A stretch of 64,000 nucleotides of DNA from Bacteroidales bacterium (GCA_017555965.1 JAFZFH010000086.1:19748-83747), one strand, 5' to 3'; positions 53,462 to 63,130 are shown, counted from the first letter of the stretch. Numbers and translations are program-made. The notes: generated by a model not told the origin, from the sequence alone.

Positions 53462-54239
53462 GACTTTGAAATATATTCTTCTGGGATTGGGCGGAGCTTT
53501 GCTTGCGGCATGTATTGTCGTGGCTGTAATCGCAGGTTCTGACTCGAGAAAGGCCATCACCTGCAAGGGACTTGAGGTGGCCGTTCTGGACAGCATGCAG
53601 AACAGTTTCGTATCCAAGGCTGACGTCAAGGGATATCTTGACAGAGAATACGGACACTACATCGGCATGGTGGCGGACAGCATTGACCTCACGAGAATAG
53701 AGGACATCATCGACGGAAGAAGCGCTGTTCTGAAAAGCCAGGCCTATGTGACCAGAGACGGTATCCTTCATGTTGATGTGACCCAGAGAAAGCCGGTTGT
53801 GAGGTTCCAGAAGAAAGACGGAGGTTTCTATGCCGATGCAGACGGATACATCTTCCCGCTTCAGAGGACATATGCATCGCATGTTCAGATCATCGACGGC
53901 AACATTCCTCTCGCTGCGAACAGCGGATACAAGGGAGCTATCGAAGACCCGAAGGAGAAGGAGTGGTTCAGAAACATGATGAATGTCGTGAACTACATCG
54001 AGAAGAGCAAGACATGGAAGGACAAGATTGTACAGATCTCGGTCGATGCAAAGAAGGACCTCATCCTGATACCTAGGGAAGGCAAGGAGATGTTCCTTTT
54101 CGGCCAGCCTACGGACATCGAGGACAAGTTCCGTAAGATGGAAAAATATTACACCCACATCATCCCTGCCAAGGGTGAAGGGCATTACAGGACGGTCGAC
54201 CTCAAGTACAAGGGACAGATCGTCTGCAAGGAAAAATAA
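53454..54239 (+). CDS. ftsQ: FtsQ-like cell-division protein
   Basis: The 261-aa product has one N-terminal transmembrane helix (YILLGLGGALLAACIVVAVIA), a POTRA-like stretch (EVAVLDSMQNSFVSKADVKG) and a beta domain (VLKSQAYVTRDGILHVDVTQ, then RKPVVRF), the usual FtsQ order. It belongs to the FtsQLB subcomplex that activates FtsWI. Position between murC and ftsA confirms the call; sequence similarity is typically weak in this family. Confidence 0.88.
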   Translation: MNKTLKYILLGLGGALLAACIVVAVIAGSDSRKAITCKGLEVAVLDSMQNSFVSKADVKGYLDREYGHYIGMVADSIDLTRIEDIIDGRSAVLKSQAYVTRDGILHVDVTQRKPVVRFQKKDGGFYADADGYIFPLQRTYASHVQIIDGNIPLAANSGYKGAIEDPKEKEWFRNMMNVVNYIEKSKTWKDKIVQISVDAKKDLILIPREGKEMFLFGQPTDIEDKFRKMEKYYTHIIPAKGEGHYRTVDLKYKGQIVCKEK

Positions 54240-54251
54240 AAGATACAATAT

Positions 54252-55697
54252 ATGGAGTTACAGGACAGATACATAACATCGGTCGATCTCGGCACATCGA
54301 AGATCGCCCTCACGGTTGCGAAGGTCGAGGGTGAGAATGTACAGATCGTATATTATAAGGAGACTGAATCGGAGGGTATCAGGAGCAGCAGCGTGTTCAA
54401 TGCATCTCAGGTCAGCGAGCCGTTGGCAGAAACAATCAAAGAGGCGGAGAACGCCTTGGGAATCAAGATTACCCAGGCTGTGGTCGGTATGCCTAAATAC
54501 CCTGTAAGACTCGAATCGAACACAGGCAAGATCGACGGCAGAGGATATGACACAGACATCACTGCTGAGGATGTTGCAGAGCTGAAGAGATCTGCCCAGG
54601 ACATGTATCCGCTGGAGAACCCGAACATGGAGGCAATCTATGGTGCTGTAGCCCAGTCGTTTTCTGACGGAGAGAACTTCCAGATCATCGAGAACGACAT
54701 CATCGGAATGACCAGCGACGTGCTCGAGGGTCACTTCAAGATCTTCATCGGAAAGAAGAGTTCATTGGCAAAGATCGACACTGTACTGAAGAAGGCAGGT
54801 ATCGTGGCTGCGAGAAAGTATTTCACAGCAGACACCACAGCAAAGGCAGTACTCCTTGATTCAGAGATGGAGAACGGTGTTGCAATGATCGATTTCGGAG
54901 GTGGATGCGTATCGGTGTCCGTATACCATGGAAACATCATGAGACATTATGCTTCCATTCCGTTCGGAGGAAGAAACATCACCGGAGACATCCAGATCGA
55001 GTCAGAAGGAAGCATCAGCAAAGATCTCGCAGAAAACATCAAGATAGCATTCGGCGCATGCATGCCTGAGAAGCTTCTGAACCTCAGCGAGAAGATCATC
55101 CACATCAAGAGTGAAGGTGGAGAAGCAGACAAGAAGCTCCCTGTCAAGTATCTTTCAGAGATCATTACTGCAAGAGTGGAGGAAATCCTTATGGCAATCC
55201 TCTACGAGATCCAGCAGAGCGGTTTTGCAGACAGACTCATGAGCGGAATCGTAGTTACCGGCGGATGTGCTCAGACAGCAAACCTCGGAAACTTCATATC
55301 TGAGCTCACAGGATACAGAGTAAGGACAGGATACCCTAGACACATGTATTCATTCCAGGGTTGCGAAGGCGTAACCGAGACTTCTGCAGCAACATCGATA
55401 GGCCTTATAATGGCGGCCAAGGAAGACAAGACCCTCAACTGTGCATTTACGAAGGAAGGTTATGTGGCACCTGTAAGCTTTACACAGGAGCCGGAACCGG
55501 AACCTGTGGTCGAGGTACCGAAGGAAACACTTTTCGAGTTTGAACCTGAACCGGAGCCGGTAGTAAAGGTCCAGCAGCCTGCAAAGCCTAAGAAGAATAC
55601 AGGCAAGGTTACTTGGAATCCGTTAGGAAAGATTAAGGAATTCTGTGGCGGTCTTTACGACACTGTCCACCAGGAAGTAGAAAATGAGGAGATCTAG
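54252..55697 (+). CDS. ftsA: Cell-division protein FtsA
   Basis: The 481-aa actin-like ATPase has the phosphate-1 motif SVDLGTSKIALTVAK, the adenosine region IDFGGGCVSVSVYHG and VVTGGCAQTANLGNFIS. It tethers FtsZ to the membrane. After residue 400 it has an acidic, Pro-Glu-rich linker with repeated EPEPEPV and then a C-terminal amphipathic segment (GKIKEFCGGLYDTV) suited to membrane binding. The linker makes the protein somewhat longer than the proteobacterial form. It precedes ftsZ by 2 bp. Confidence 0.95.
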   Translation: MELQDRYITSVDLGTSKIALTVAKVEGENVQIVYYKETESEGIRSSSVFNASQVSEPLAETIKEAENALGIKITQAVVGMPKYPVRLESNTGKIDGRGYDTDITAEDVAELKRSAQDMYPLENPNMEAIYGAVAQSFSDGENFQIIENDIIGMTSDVLEGHFKIFIGKKSSLAKIDTVLKKAGIVAARKYFTADTTAKAVLLDSEMENGVAMIDFGGGCVSVSVYHGNIMRHYASIPFGGRNITGDIQIESEGSISKDLAENIKIAFGACMPEKLLNLSEKIIHIKSEGGEADKKLPVKYLSEIITARVEEILMAILYEIQQSGFADRLMSGIVVTGGCAQTANLGNFISELTGYRVRTGYPRHMYSFQGCEGVTETSAATSIGLIMAAKEDKTLNCAFTKEGYVAPVSFTQEPEPEPVVEVPKETLFEFEPEPEPVVKVQQPAKPKKNTGKVTWNPLGKIKEFCGGLYDTVHQEVENEEI

Positions 55698-55699
55698 AT

Positions 55700-56974
55700 A
55701 TGAGCTTTGACAATATTGAAATAGTACCGGACACATGGGTTCCTGATGAATCCATCATCAAGGTGATCGGAGTCGGCGGTGGCGGTTGCAACGCTGTAAA
55801 TTATATGTACAAGCAGAGGATCGAGGGCTGTACCTTCATCGTCTGCAATACAGACAGCCAGGCTCTCGACAAGTGTGATGTTCCTGTAAAGATCCAGCTT
55901 GGAGACGAGGGTCTCGGAGCCGGAACCAATCCTACAGAAGGACGAAATGCCGCACTCAACTCTCAGGATGAGATCGAGAAGATACTTGACCAGGACACAA
56001 AGATGCTGTTCATCACAGCAGGTATGGGTGGTGGCACTGGTACAGGAGCTGCTCCAGTAATTGCATCTATGGCAAAGAAGAAGGGCATCCTTACTGTCGG
56101 AGTAGTCACAATTCCGTTCAGAAACCAGGGTAACGAGACCATGTCAAAGGCCATCGACGGCATCACAGAGCTTGAGAACAATGTCGACAGCCTTCTGATC
56201 ATCGACAACGAGAAGCTCTTCGACGTCTATGGCGACCTCCTTGTCCAGGATGCATTCCCTAAGGCTGACGAAGTGCTCGCCACTGCAGTACGAGGCATCA
56301 CTGAGATCATCAAGAAGAGAGGTTACATCAACGTTGACTTCAAGGATGTCAGCACAATGATGAAGAACGACAACCGCGGCTGCAGCAGATATGCACTTAT
56401 GGGTTGCGGTACAGGTACCGGCAAGAACAGGATTGAGGACGCGGTGAAGAGCGCTCTTGAATCTCCTCTGCTCAACGACTTCGACCTCAACACTGCACAG
56501 AAAGTTCTGATCAATGTCACTACAGGATCCAACAAGGACGGACTTACCATGAGTCAGTATGGACAGGTAAGCGCAATGATCAAGAAATATACAGGAAATG
56601 CTGACAACTTCAAGAGCGGACTCATCTTTGATGAAAGTCCTGAGTTTGGAGACAGGGTCAACATCACCGTCATCGTGACAGGAATCAACATGACCATGGC
56701 TCTTCCTCAGACAGAAGTAGGCAACATAATCATGATCGACAGCCACTTCAAGTATGAAAGGAACAAGGCCGTATCTGAAGACGGTATAGACCTGCCGCAG
56801 GTCAAGGTTCACAAGATCGGCTACAACAGCGCTCCTGTAAGAAAGAAGCTGGCCTTCGACAAGAACAACAAGCCAGTCCTTCTTGTCACTGAAAATCAGG
56901 ACAGAAGCGAACTTGAAAATGTATCGGCACTCAGAAGAAAGGCGCTCCCTGGCCAGACTAGGGATGAATTATAA
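55700..56974 (+). CDS. ftsZ: Cell-division protein FtsZ
   Basis: The 424-aa tubulin-like GTPase forms the Z ring. The GTP loops are [14 protein letters not shown] and the tubulin signature [17 protein letters not shown], with [11 protein letters not shown] as the T7 synergy region. The C-terminal tail of about 95 residues is short and ends [26 protein letters not shown] may be the FtsA-binding peptide. It closes the dcw cluster; no terminator is seen before gltX, but a -7 box is. Confidence 0.97.
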   Translation: MSFDNIEIVPDTWVPDESIIKVIGVGGGGCNAVNYMYKQRIEGCTFIVCNTDSQALDKCDVPVKIQLGDEGLGAGTNPTEGRNAALNSQDEIEKILDQDTKMLFITAGMGGGTGTGAAPVIASMAKKKGILTVGVVTIPFRNQGNETMSKAIDGITELENNVDSLLIIDNEKLFDVYGDLLVQDAFPKADEVLATAVRGITEIIKKRGYINVDFKDVSTMMKNDNRGCSRYALMGCGTGTGKNRIEDAVKSALESPLLNDFDLNTAQKVLINVTTGSNKDGLTMSQYGQVSAMIKKYTGNADNFKSGLIFDESPEFGDRVNITVIVTGINMTMALPQTEVGNIIMIDSHFKYERNKAVSEDGIDLPQVKVHKIGYNSAPVRKKLAFDKNNKPVLLVTENQDRSELENVSALRRKALPGQTRDEL

Positions 56975-56982
56975 TTTTTTAT

Positions 56983-56990
56983 TATTTTTG
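56983..56990 (+). promoter_or_regulatory. -7 box of the gltX operon
   Basis: TATTTTTG, 23 nt before the gltX ATG, in the short gap after ftsZ. The -33 element is not evident. Confidence 0.45.
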
Positions 56991-57013
56991 CGTCCTGAAA
57001 AACAATAGAAGAC

Positions 57014-58573
57014 ATGGAACGTAAGACAAGGGTAAGATTCGCCCCATCTCCGACAGGACCTCTCCACATGGGAGGCGTGCGTACAGCACTTTACAATTAC
57101 CTCTTCGCAAAGCAGCGCGGAGGAGACTTCATCATCAGAATCGAAGACACTGACTCACAGAGATTTGTACCTGGAGCAGAAAAATATATCATCGAAGCGC
57201 TTAACTGGTGCGGCATCGTACCAGATGAAGGAGTGGATGCATCAGGCAATGTTGTAGAGACTGCATCTGAGCGTCATCCTCATGCTCCTTACAGACAGAG
57301 CCAGAGAAAGCCTATCTACCGCCAGTACGCTGAGCAGCTCGTGGAGAACGGATATGCATATTATGCATTCGACACAGCTGAAGAGCTCAATGCCAAGCGT
57401 GCAGAAATGGAGGCTCAGGGCCAGACATTCATCTACGGCCAGACAACTCGTATGGGTCTGAGAAACTCTCTTTCAATGCCTGAGGCAGAGTGGAAGGAAC
57501 TTCTTGAGACACGTAACGACTGGACTGTAAGATTCAAGATGCCTGAGAACCGAGTTGTAGAAATGGAGGACCTTATCCGCGGTCACGTGGAGGTCAACAC
57601 ATCCACTCTCGACGACAAGGTACTCTGGAAGAGGGCAGATGAGCTTCCTACATACCACCTTGCAAACATCGTGGACGACCACCTCATGGAAATCACTGAA
57701 GTTATCCGAGGTGAGGAGTGGCTTCCGTCACTTCCGCTCCACTACCTCCTTTATGAGGCATTCGGATGGACAGAGACTCAGCCTCGCTTTGCCCACCTTT
57801 CGCTTCTTCTCAAGCCGGACGGAAAGGGTAAGCTCAGCAAGAGAGACGGTGACCGTCTCGGTTTCCCTGTATTCCCGCTTCAGTGGGTAAACTCAGAGGG
57901 TGAGGTGTCACGCGGTTATCGTGAGGACGGCTACTTCCCTGAAGCATTCGTAAATCTTCTCGCAATGCTCGGCTGGAACCCTGGTAACGACCAGGAGCTC
58001 TTCACGCTCGAGGAGCTTGTAGAGATCTTCTCACTCGAAAGAGTCGTGAAGTCCGGTGCAAGATTCAATGCAGACAAGGCAAAGTGGTTCAACAAGGAGT
58101 ACCTCAGAAAGAAGAGCGTAGCTGAACTTACAGACCTCTATATCCCTGTACTCGAAAGCAAGGGCATCACAGGCATTTCACGCGAATACGTGGAGAAGGT
58201 AGTGTCACTCATCCAGGAGAGAGCTACTTTCGTAGCAGATTTCTGGGACATCGCTTCATACCTTTTTGTAGCACCGACGACTTTCGTGGAGAAGGATGCT
58301 GCAAAGTTCTGGAAAGAGGAGAACTACACTCTTGCACTCCAGGCTGCAGACTTCATCCTTGCATTTGAGGGTGAGTTCACAAAGGAGAATCTTGAGGGAC
58401 CTCTCGAGGAGTATATCCGCAGCAACGAGTGGCCTATGGGTAAGGTAATGAACTGTCTTCGTCTTGCTCTCGTGGGTGCATCAAGCGGACTCGGTATCGC
58501 TGACATCGTGACACTCATCGGAAAGGAGGAATTCGCAAGAAGAATCGAGTATATCAAAGCAACACTTTGCTAA
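57014..58573 (+). CDS. gltX: Glutamyl-tRNA synthetase
   Basis: The 519-aa class I synthetase has the HIGH-type motif PSPTGPLHMGG (His18) and the KMSKS-type motif GKLSKRDGDR, plus the C-terminal anticodon-binding helical domain. It charges tRNA-Glu; a tRNA-Glu gene lies elsewhere in the window. An insertion (VFPLQWVNSEGEVSRGYRED) after KMSKS is common in Bacteroidetes homologues. It appears to head gltX-rpiB-truB-MATE. Confidence 0.97.
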   Translation: MERKTRVRFAPSPTGPLHMGGVRTALYNYLFAKQRGGDFIIRIEDTDSQRFVPGAEKYIIEALNWCGIVPDEGVDASGNVVETASERHPHAPYRQSQRKPIYRQYAEQLVENGYAYYAFDTAEELNAKRAEMEAQGQTFIYGQTTRMGLRNSLSMPEAEWKELLETRNDWTVRFKMPENRVVEMEDLIRGHVEVNTSTLDDKVLWKRADELPTYHLANIVDDHLMEITEVIRGEEWLPSLPLHYLLYEAFGWTETQPRFAHLSLLLKPDGKGKLSKRDGDRLGFPVFPLQWVNSEGEVSRGYREDGYFPEAFVNLLAMLGWNPGNDQELFTLEELVEIFSLERVVKSGARFNADKAKWFNKEYLRKKSVAELTDLYIPVLESKGITGISREYVEKVVSLIQERATFVADFWDIASYLFVAPTTFVEKDAAKFWKEENYTLALQAADFILAFEGEFTKENLEGPLEEYIRSNEWPMGKVMNCLRLALVGASSGLGIADIVTLIGKEEFARRIEYIKATLC

Positions 58574-58586
58574 AGAAAAGAATATC

Positions 58587-59018
58587 ATGAAGATCGGAAT
58601 TTGCAACGACCACGCTGGAGTTGATTACAAGAACCAGCTGGTGGAATACCTTACAGGTAAGGGATATGAAATGGTGAACTTCGGCACCGACACAACAGCA
58701 AGCATGGACTACCCTGACGTAGCACATCCGCTCGCAGAGGCTGTCGAGAAGGGCGAAGTGGATCTCGGAATCGCATTCTGCGGTACAGGTAACGGTATCG
58801 GAATCACCCTCAACAAGCATCAGGGTATCCGCGCCGGACTCTGCTGGACTCCTGAGATCGGCAAGCTCATCAAGCAGCACAACAACGCAAACGTGCTTGT
58901 GATGCCTGCAAGATTCATTTCATACGAGACTGTTGTAGAAATTACAGATGCATGGCTCGGCGAGACCTTTGAGGGTGGTCGTCATCAGACACGCATCGAC
59001 AAGATGGCTTGTAAATAA
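58587..59018 (+). CDS. rpiB: Ribose 5-phosphate isomerase B
   Basis: The 143-aa protein belongs to the RpiB/LacAB family: ICNDHAGVDYKNQLVEYL at the start, the catalytic Cys motif AFCGTGNGIGITLNK, and RAGLCWTPEIGKLI. It interconverts ribulose 5-phosphate and ribose 5-phosphate. It follows gltX by 13 bp. Confidence 0.95.
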   Translation: MKIGICNDHAGVDYKNQLVEYLTGKGYEMVNFGTDTTASMDYPDVAHPLAEAVEKGEVDLGIAFCGTGNGIGITLNKHQGIRAGLCWTPEIGKLIKQHNNANVLVMPARFISYETVVEITDAWLGETFEGGRHQTRIDKMACK

Positions 59019-59023
59019 TTATT

Positions 59024-59935
59024 TTGGAAGCATTGGTACTAAGACCGGATTCTTCGCCTCTTTCAAGGAACATCGAAGACTATCCGGAGGGAATAATCAT
59101 CCCTATAGACAAACCATACAGATGGACATCGGCGGACGTGATCAGAAAGGTCAAGTTCGCCGCTATCCGTCATTTTGGCAAGAAGAATCTCAAGGTAGGA
59201 CATGCCGGTACACTCGACCCTTTGGCGACGGGTGTGCTGCTTGTCTGCATAGGTAAGGCGACAAAGCTTGCTGAAACTCTCCAGTCCCACGACAAGGAGT
59301 ATGTTGCCGGCATCACATTCGGTGCCACTACCCCATCGTACGATCTGGAAAAGGAGATTGACAGATTCTTCCCGCACGAACACATCACTTCTGAAGCTGT
59401 AGAGGCAGCGCTGCCTGCATTCATCGGAGAGCAGGATCAGATCGCTCCCCTCTTCTCAGCAAAATCAGTTGATGGAGTCCGCGCATACGAACTCGCCCGC
59501 AAACTTCACAAGGAAGGTAAGACTCTGGACGAAGTAGCTGCGGAACTCATTCGCGTTTCACGCATCAACATCACTGAACTTGAACTTATGCGGTTTGATG
59601 CTCCTGTAGTTTCGGGCGATTGTAGTTCGGAAAACCGTGCTACCCCCCTGGCCGCAGGGGGAGGGGTTGTTTTCCGAACTACTGCGCCCGAAACCACATC
59701 TAACGCTTCAAGCAGGATAAATGTCACCGACAACTCGGCTCTGGGCCTGCCACGCGCAGAAGTCCGCATGGCCTGCAGCAAAGGAACCTATGTCCGCGCA
59801 TTCGCCCGCGACCTTGGAGAAGCCCTCGGAAGCGGAGCGCACCTTGACAGCCTCCAGCGAAGCCGCAGCGGCATCTTCCGCGTCGAGAACGCACTGACAG
59901 TCGACCAAGCAATGGCCATCCTCTCTCGAGCATAA
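59024..59935 (+). CDS. truB: tRNA pseudouridine-55 synthase TruB, carrying a palindromic insertion
   Basis: TruB makes pseudouridine 55 in the T loop of tRNAs. The catalytic motif HAGTLDPLATGVLLV holds Asp65, and RNA-binding KSVDGVRAYELARK and the C-terminal CSKGTYVRAFARDLG are intact. Between residues about 195 and 245, just before CSKGTY, lies extra sequence of about 50 residues, low in complexity (SSENRATPLAAGGGVVFRTT), that other TruB proteins lack and that is encoded largely by the 92-nt palindrome at 59606-59697. The frame remains open, so the enzyme may still work with a surface loop. No ATG is available upstream in frame; the start appears to be TTG 59024, 5 bp after rpiB. Confidence 0.93.
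   Translation: MEALVLRPDSSPLSRNIEDYPEGIIIPIDKPYRWTSADVIRKVKFAAIRHFGKKNLKVGHAGTLDPLATGVLLVCIGKATKLAETLQSHDKEYVAGITFGATTPSYDLEKEIDRFFPHEHITSEAVEAALPAFIGEQDQIAPLFSAKSVDGVRAYELARKLHKEGKTLDEVAAELIRVSRINITELELMRFDAPVVSGDCSSENRATPLAAGGGVVFRTTAPETTSNASSRINVTDNSALGLPRAEVRMACSKGTYVRAFARDLGEALGSGAHLDSLQRSRSGIFRVENALTVDQAMAILSRA
59606..59697. repeat. 92-nt nested palindromic element inserted in truB
   Basis: The outer arms GTAGTTTCGGGCG (59606-59618) and CGCCCGAAACCAC (59685-59697) match with one mismatch. After a small asymmetric bulge, the inner arms TAGTTCGGAAAAC (59623-59635) and GTTTTCCGAACTA (59669-59681) are perfect. The loop contains CCCCCT / AGGGGG (59644-59661), giving a third stem. Base composition differs from the flanking coding sequence. 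It reads as a palindromic mobile element caught in a coding region. Confidence 0.85.
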
Positions 59936-59936
59936 C

Positions 59937-61277
59937 ATGGGAAAGACAACAGGCACATATTCGTACAGGAATATCTGGAGGGTAGCATACCCGATCCTGA
60001 TAAGCCTGGTGATGGAACAGATGATCGGTCTCACCGACACGGCCTTCCTCGGAAGAGTCGGAGAGGTGGAACTTGGAGCATCTGCCATCGCCATCGTGTA
60101 CTATATGGTCCTGTTCATGATCGGATTCGGATTCAGCCTTGGTGCACAGATCATCATAGGCAGAAGAAACGGAGAAGGAAACTTCAGGGAAACAGGCAGA
60201 CTGTTCTGGAACGGACTCTACTTCGTCCTCGGATTGTCCGGTATCATAATCCTGTTATCGGAACTGCTTTCACCGTCGCTGATGAAACTGATGGTGTCGT
60301 CAAAGGCCATATATGAAGCTGCATTGAGTTATGTGAGATGGCGACTTCCGGGTATGGTATTCGCCTTTGCGACAACCATGTTCCGAGCCTTCTATGTCGG
60401 CACGACGCAGACTAAGACACTGACATTCAACTCAGTAGTCATGGTCCTTTCCAATGTAATCTTCAATTACATACTCATATTCGGAAAGTTAGGTCTTCCG
60501 GCTCTCGGCATCACAGGAGCTGCAATCGGATCAAGCCTTGCAGAACTTGTGTCACTGATCTTCTTCGTGATCTATACCAGGACAAGCTGCGACAGAAAGA
60601 AATATGGACTTGACAAGGCAGCAAGATTTGAAGTTTCATGTGTCAGTTCTATGATGCCGGTATGTTCATGGACCATGATCCAGCATACAGTCTCAATCAC
60701 GACATGGTTCATCTTCTTCATGTATATCGAGCATCTTGGAGAAAGGGCTTTGGCCATATCCAATATAACCAGAAGCATTTCCGGACTGATGTGGGTCGTG
60801 CTTTCCGCTTTTTCAGCTACATGCAGCACCCTGGTCAGCAACATGATCGGAGAAGGACATACGGAAAAGGTTATGTCGCTAGTGAAGAGAGTCCTCAAGT
60901 TGTCTTATGGAATCCTGTGCATCATGATCGCACTCGTCTGTATATTCCCGGAAGCGATAGCACGCATATACACAGACATCCCGGATCTGATCAGAGACTC
61001 TGTCCCTGCTATCATCGTGATGACATCCGCATATCTGCTGAATGTAGGAGGACAGATATTCTTCCAGGCGGTATCGGGAACAGGCAGCACAAAGACCGCC
61101 TTCAAACTTGAGATGATCGCACTTGCATTCTACCTTATATATTGTACAATCATCATCGGAATGATGAAGACGGATGTGGCAATATGTTGGACGGCTGAAC
61201 ATGTCTACGGCGGTATCCTTATGCTCTGCAGCTGGATCTACCTTCGTTCCGGACGCTGGAAAAACCGCCAGATCTAG
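59937..61277 (+). CDS. MATE family multidrug/metabolite exporter
   Basis: The 446-aa protein has twelve predicted helices in two six-helix halves, with PILISLVMEQMIGLTDTAFL in the first and matching elements in the second (ALAISNITRSISGLMWVVLS). It is of the NorM/DinF-like MATE superfamily, exporting cationic compounds with Na+ or H+ antiport. It follows truB by 1 bp and overlaps the convergent YgjP-like gene by 4 bp. Confidence 0.92.
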   Translation: MGKTTGTYSYRNIWRVAYPILISLVMEQMIGLTDTAFLGRVGEVELGASAIAIVYYMVLFMIGFGFSLGAQIIIGRRNGEGNFRETGRLFWNGLYFVLGLSGIIILLSELLSPSLMKLMVSSKAIYEAALSYVRWRLPGMVFAFATTMFRAFYVGTTQTKTLTFNSVVMVLSNVIFNYILIFGKLGLPALGITGAAIGSSLAELVSLIFFVIYTRTSCDRKKYGLDKAARFEVSCVSSMMPVCSWTMIQHTVSITTWFIFFMYIEHLGERALAISNITRSISGLMWVVLSAFSATCSTLVSNMIGEGHTEKVMSLVKRVLKLSYGILCIMIALVCIFPEAIARIYTDIPDLIRDSVPAIIVMTSAYLLNVGGQIFFQAVSGTGSTKTAFKLEMIALAFYLIYCTIIIGMMKTDVAICWTAEHVYGGILMLCSWIYLRSGRWKNRQI

Positions 61278-61930
61278 ACGACACGGAACTGTTTGATGGC
61301 GCGGGTCATCACGTAGTCGACCGGATATTTCGCCTTGCTGAGCGCGGCCTTCTTTGCGATTTCTGCCGCGAGCGGATCTCCGGCATCTACACATTTCAGC
61401 AGATTATCCGTCAGCACATGTTCCAAGAGAAGATGAAAGCCATGGCCATGATCATAATGACGCAGATGGCACAGCTCATGGAGCAGCACATAATCCTGCA
61501 GGACTTTCGGAAGACGGACTATATTCAGATTCAGATTGATGTTTCCTTTTGCAGAACAGCTTCCCCAGTTGGACGCATTATGCTTTATCGTCACGCCATT
61601 ATATAGGAAATCATATCGTACAGCCAGTTCGAACAGGCGGGGCGGCAGTTCAGCCTTTGCCTTCTTGCGAAGTTCGGCAATCTCCTGCGCACTCGGAATG
61701 ACCAGATCCTTGTACTTTTCCTTCTGCTTTGCCATGGTCTCGATAATCCATGAACGTCGCGTCTGAAAATAAGCCTGAGCCACTGCATATGGCACCATAT
61801 ACGGCACAGAAACGCTCACACCCTTGACAGGATGGACACGGATACTGAGGCTTCGGCTCCTGTCACTTTTCTTGAAGGTCACATCACCGATCTCAGGGTC
61901 CTTATATATCTTATCTGCAGTCTTTGCCAT
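61274..61930 (-). CDS. YgjP-like metallopeptidase (DUF45/M48-related)
   Basis: The 218-aa protein has the DUF45 hallmarks WGSCSAKGNINLN and the zinc motif HELCHLRHYDHGHGFH (HExxH plus a downstream His). YgjP-type proteins are predicted cytosolic metallopeptidases of unknown target. ATG 61930 (MAKTADKIY) is chosen because a start at 61993 would overlap the upstream hydrolase gene by 60 bp. The gap between the two genes is then 2 bp, so they form one unit. Confidence 0.88.
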   Translation of the reverse strand: MAKTADKIYKDPEIGDVTFKKSDRSRSLSIRVHPVKGVSVSVPYMVPYAVAQAYFQTRRSWIIETMAKQKEKYKDLVIPSAQEIAELRKKAKAELPPRLFELAVRYDFLYNGVTIKHNASNWGSCSAKGNINLNLNIVRLPKVLQDYVLLHELCHLRHYDHGHGFHLLLEHVLTDNLLKCVDAGDPLAAEIAKKAALSKAKYPVDYVMTRAIKQFRVV

Positions 61931-61932
61931 TT

Positions 61933-62682
61933 CTAATACCCTATACTGTTGAAGAACTCGAGAAGAATCGGAGCCAGCTTCGGACTGTTGCATATGTATG
62001 ATCCATGATCCTCACCGGGGATGATACGGGCTTCTCCTGAAGGAATGTTCTCTCCTATCAGGCGAGTATGGTCAGCAAGAATAAGGTCATGCTCTCCGGA
62101 CATTATCAGAGCCGGACAGCTGATTGATTTCATATCTTCAACCGTCATTGCAGGCTCGTTCTGCATCATTATCACAAGCGGCTCATCTGTCGGCTGTGCA
62201 AGAAAACCTTCTGCAAACTCCGGTATCAACGAGCCTTCTACAAATATATTGGCTCCACCTGTTGCGATTGCACCCAGAGTTCCGGGAAACATCACCTCCA
62301 GCTGAAGGGCGATGTTTCCTCCGTCGCTGAATCCGAACACGACCGGCTTCTCAAGACCTTTGCACTTTATGAATTCATACACATCCGTCGCCATATCCTT
62401 ATAATGGTATTCGTCCAGGCGAGGATTCGCTCCCTGGCCGCGTGAGTCCAGAGCATAGACCTTATAGCCTGCCTGTGCAAGTTCACGATGGGTAGTTTCG
62501 AGGTCATTGTGACTTCCACCGTTGCCATGAAGAAGGATTACAGGTTTTCCGCAGCCTTCTGCCGCATAGAAAAGATTGACACCATTCACGTCAATGGTGC
62601 CGGTATAGCTTTCGTATGTCGCATTCACACATGCTGTCAGCGCAAACACGAGGAATGCCAGGATAATGTTACTTGATCTCAT
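61933..62682 (-). CDS. Alpha/beta-hydrolase lipoprotein
   Basis: The 249-aa product starts MRSSNIILAFLVFALTACVN, a lipoprotein signal with Cys near residue 18. It has the alpha/beta-hydrolase oxyanion motif LLHGNGGSHNDL, the nucleophile elbow GFSDGGN (Ser), Asp in MSGEHDLILADH and His in GEDHGSY, a complete triad. It may be an esterase or a peptidase of the periplasm; the substrate is unknown. ATG 62682 lies 6 nt after a TATCTTTG box, and an upstream start at 62718 would be before the promoter. Confidence 0.85.
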   Translation of the reverse strand: MRSSNIILAFLVFALTACVNATYESYTGTIDVNGVNLFYAAEGCGKPVILLHGNGGSHNDLETTHRELAQAGYKVYALDSRGQGANPRLDEYHYKDMATDVYEFIKCKGLEKPVVFGFSDGGNIALQLEVMFPGTLGAIATGGANIFVEGSLIPEFAEGFLAQPTDEPLVIMMQNEPAMTVEDMKSISCPALIMSGEHDLILADHTRLIGENIPSGEARIIPGEDHGSYICNSPKLAPILLEFFNSIGY

Positions 62683-62688
62683 TTCTAA

Positions 62689-62696
62689 CAAAGATA
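62689..62696 (-). promoter_or_regulatory. -7 box of the hydrolase gene, adjacent to the start codon
   Basis: The minus strand reads TATCTTTG, 6 nt before ATG 62682. A TTG lies 24 nt upstream (62723-62721), slightly far. Confidence 0.45.
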
Positions 62697-62727
62697 ATAT
62701 ATTATCATGATTTTTCATGACAATGGG

Positions 62728-62757
62728 TTGTTTTCTTGAATATTATGTCTATCTTTG
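62728..62757 (+). promoter_or_regulatory. rpsO promoter
   Basis: TTG (62728-62730), 19 nt, TATCTTTG (62750-62757), an ideal housekeeping promoter. The transcript would have a leader of about 65 nt. Confidence 0.75.
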
Positions 62758-62762
62758 CGCCC

Positions 62763-62829
62763 GCTTTGGGTTTACTTGCCAGTGACCCGTAAAGTTTTGA
62801 TTTATTAACCCTTAATCCTTTTTAAAGCT
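62763..62829 (+). promoter_or_regulatory. rpsO mRNA leader
   Basis: The leader contains GGGT (about 62767-62770) and ACCC (about 62786-62789), which can form a short stem. S15 represses its own translation through leader structures in several phyla, but no consensus motif is known to me for Bacteroidetes. Candidate only. Confidence 0.3.
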
Positions 62830-63105
62830 ATGGCTGAATACCTTATGCCTGAAAAGAAACAGGAGCTTTTCGAGAAGTACGGAAAGTCTAACACTGACAC
62901 AGGTTCTCCAGAGAGCCAGGTTGCATTGTTTTCATACCGTATCGCTCACCTTACTGAGCATCTTAAGAACAACAAGCACGACTATGTAACTCGTCGTTCA
63001 CTTCTTAAGCTTGTAGGTAAGCGTCGTCGTGTACTTGATTACCTCAAGGCAGTTGACATTGAGAGATACAGAGCTATCGTTAAGGAGCTTGGCCTCCGTC
63101 GATAA
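62830..63105 (+). CDS. rpsO: 30S ribosomal protein S15
   Basis: The 91-aa protein ([23 protein letters not shown]-type [33 protein letters not shown]) is an S15 of standard length that binds the central domain of 16S rRNA. The rpsO-pnp order matches many bacteria. Confidence 0.97.
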   Translation: MAEYLMPEKKQELFEKYGKSNTDTGSPESQVALFSYRIAHLTEHLKNNKHDYVTRRSLLKLVGKRRRVLDYLKAVDIERYRAIVKELGLRR

Positions 63106-63130
63106 GCCTCATAATAGCAGGAAAACGACG

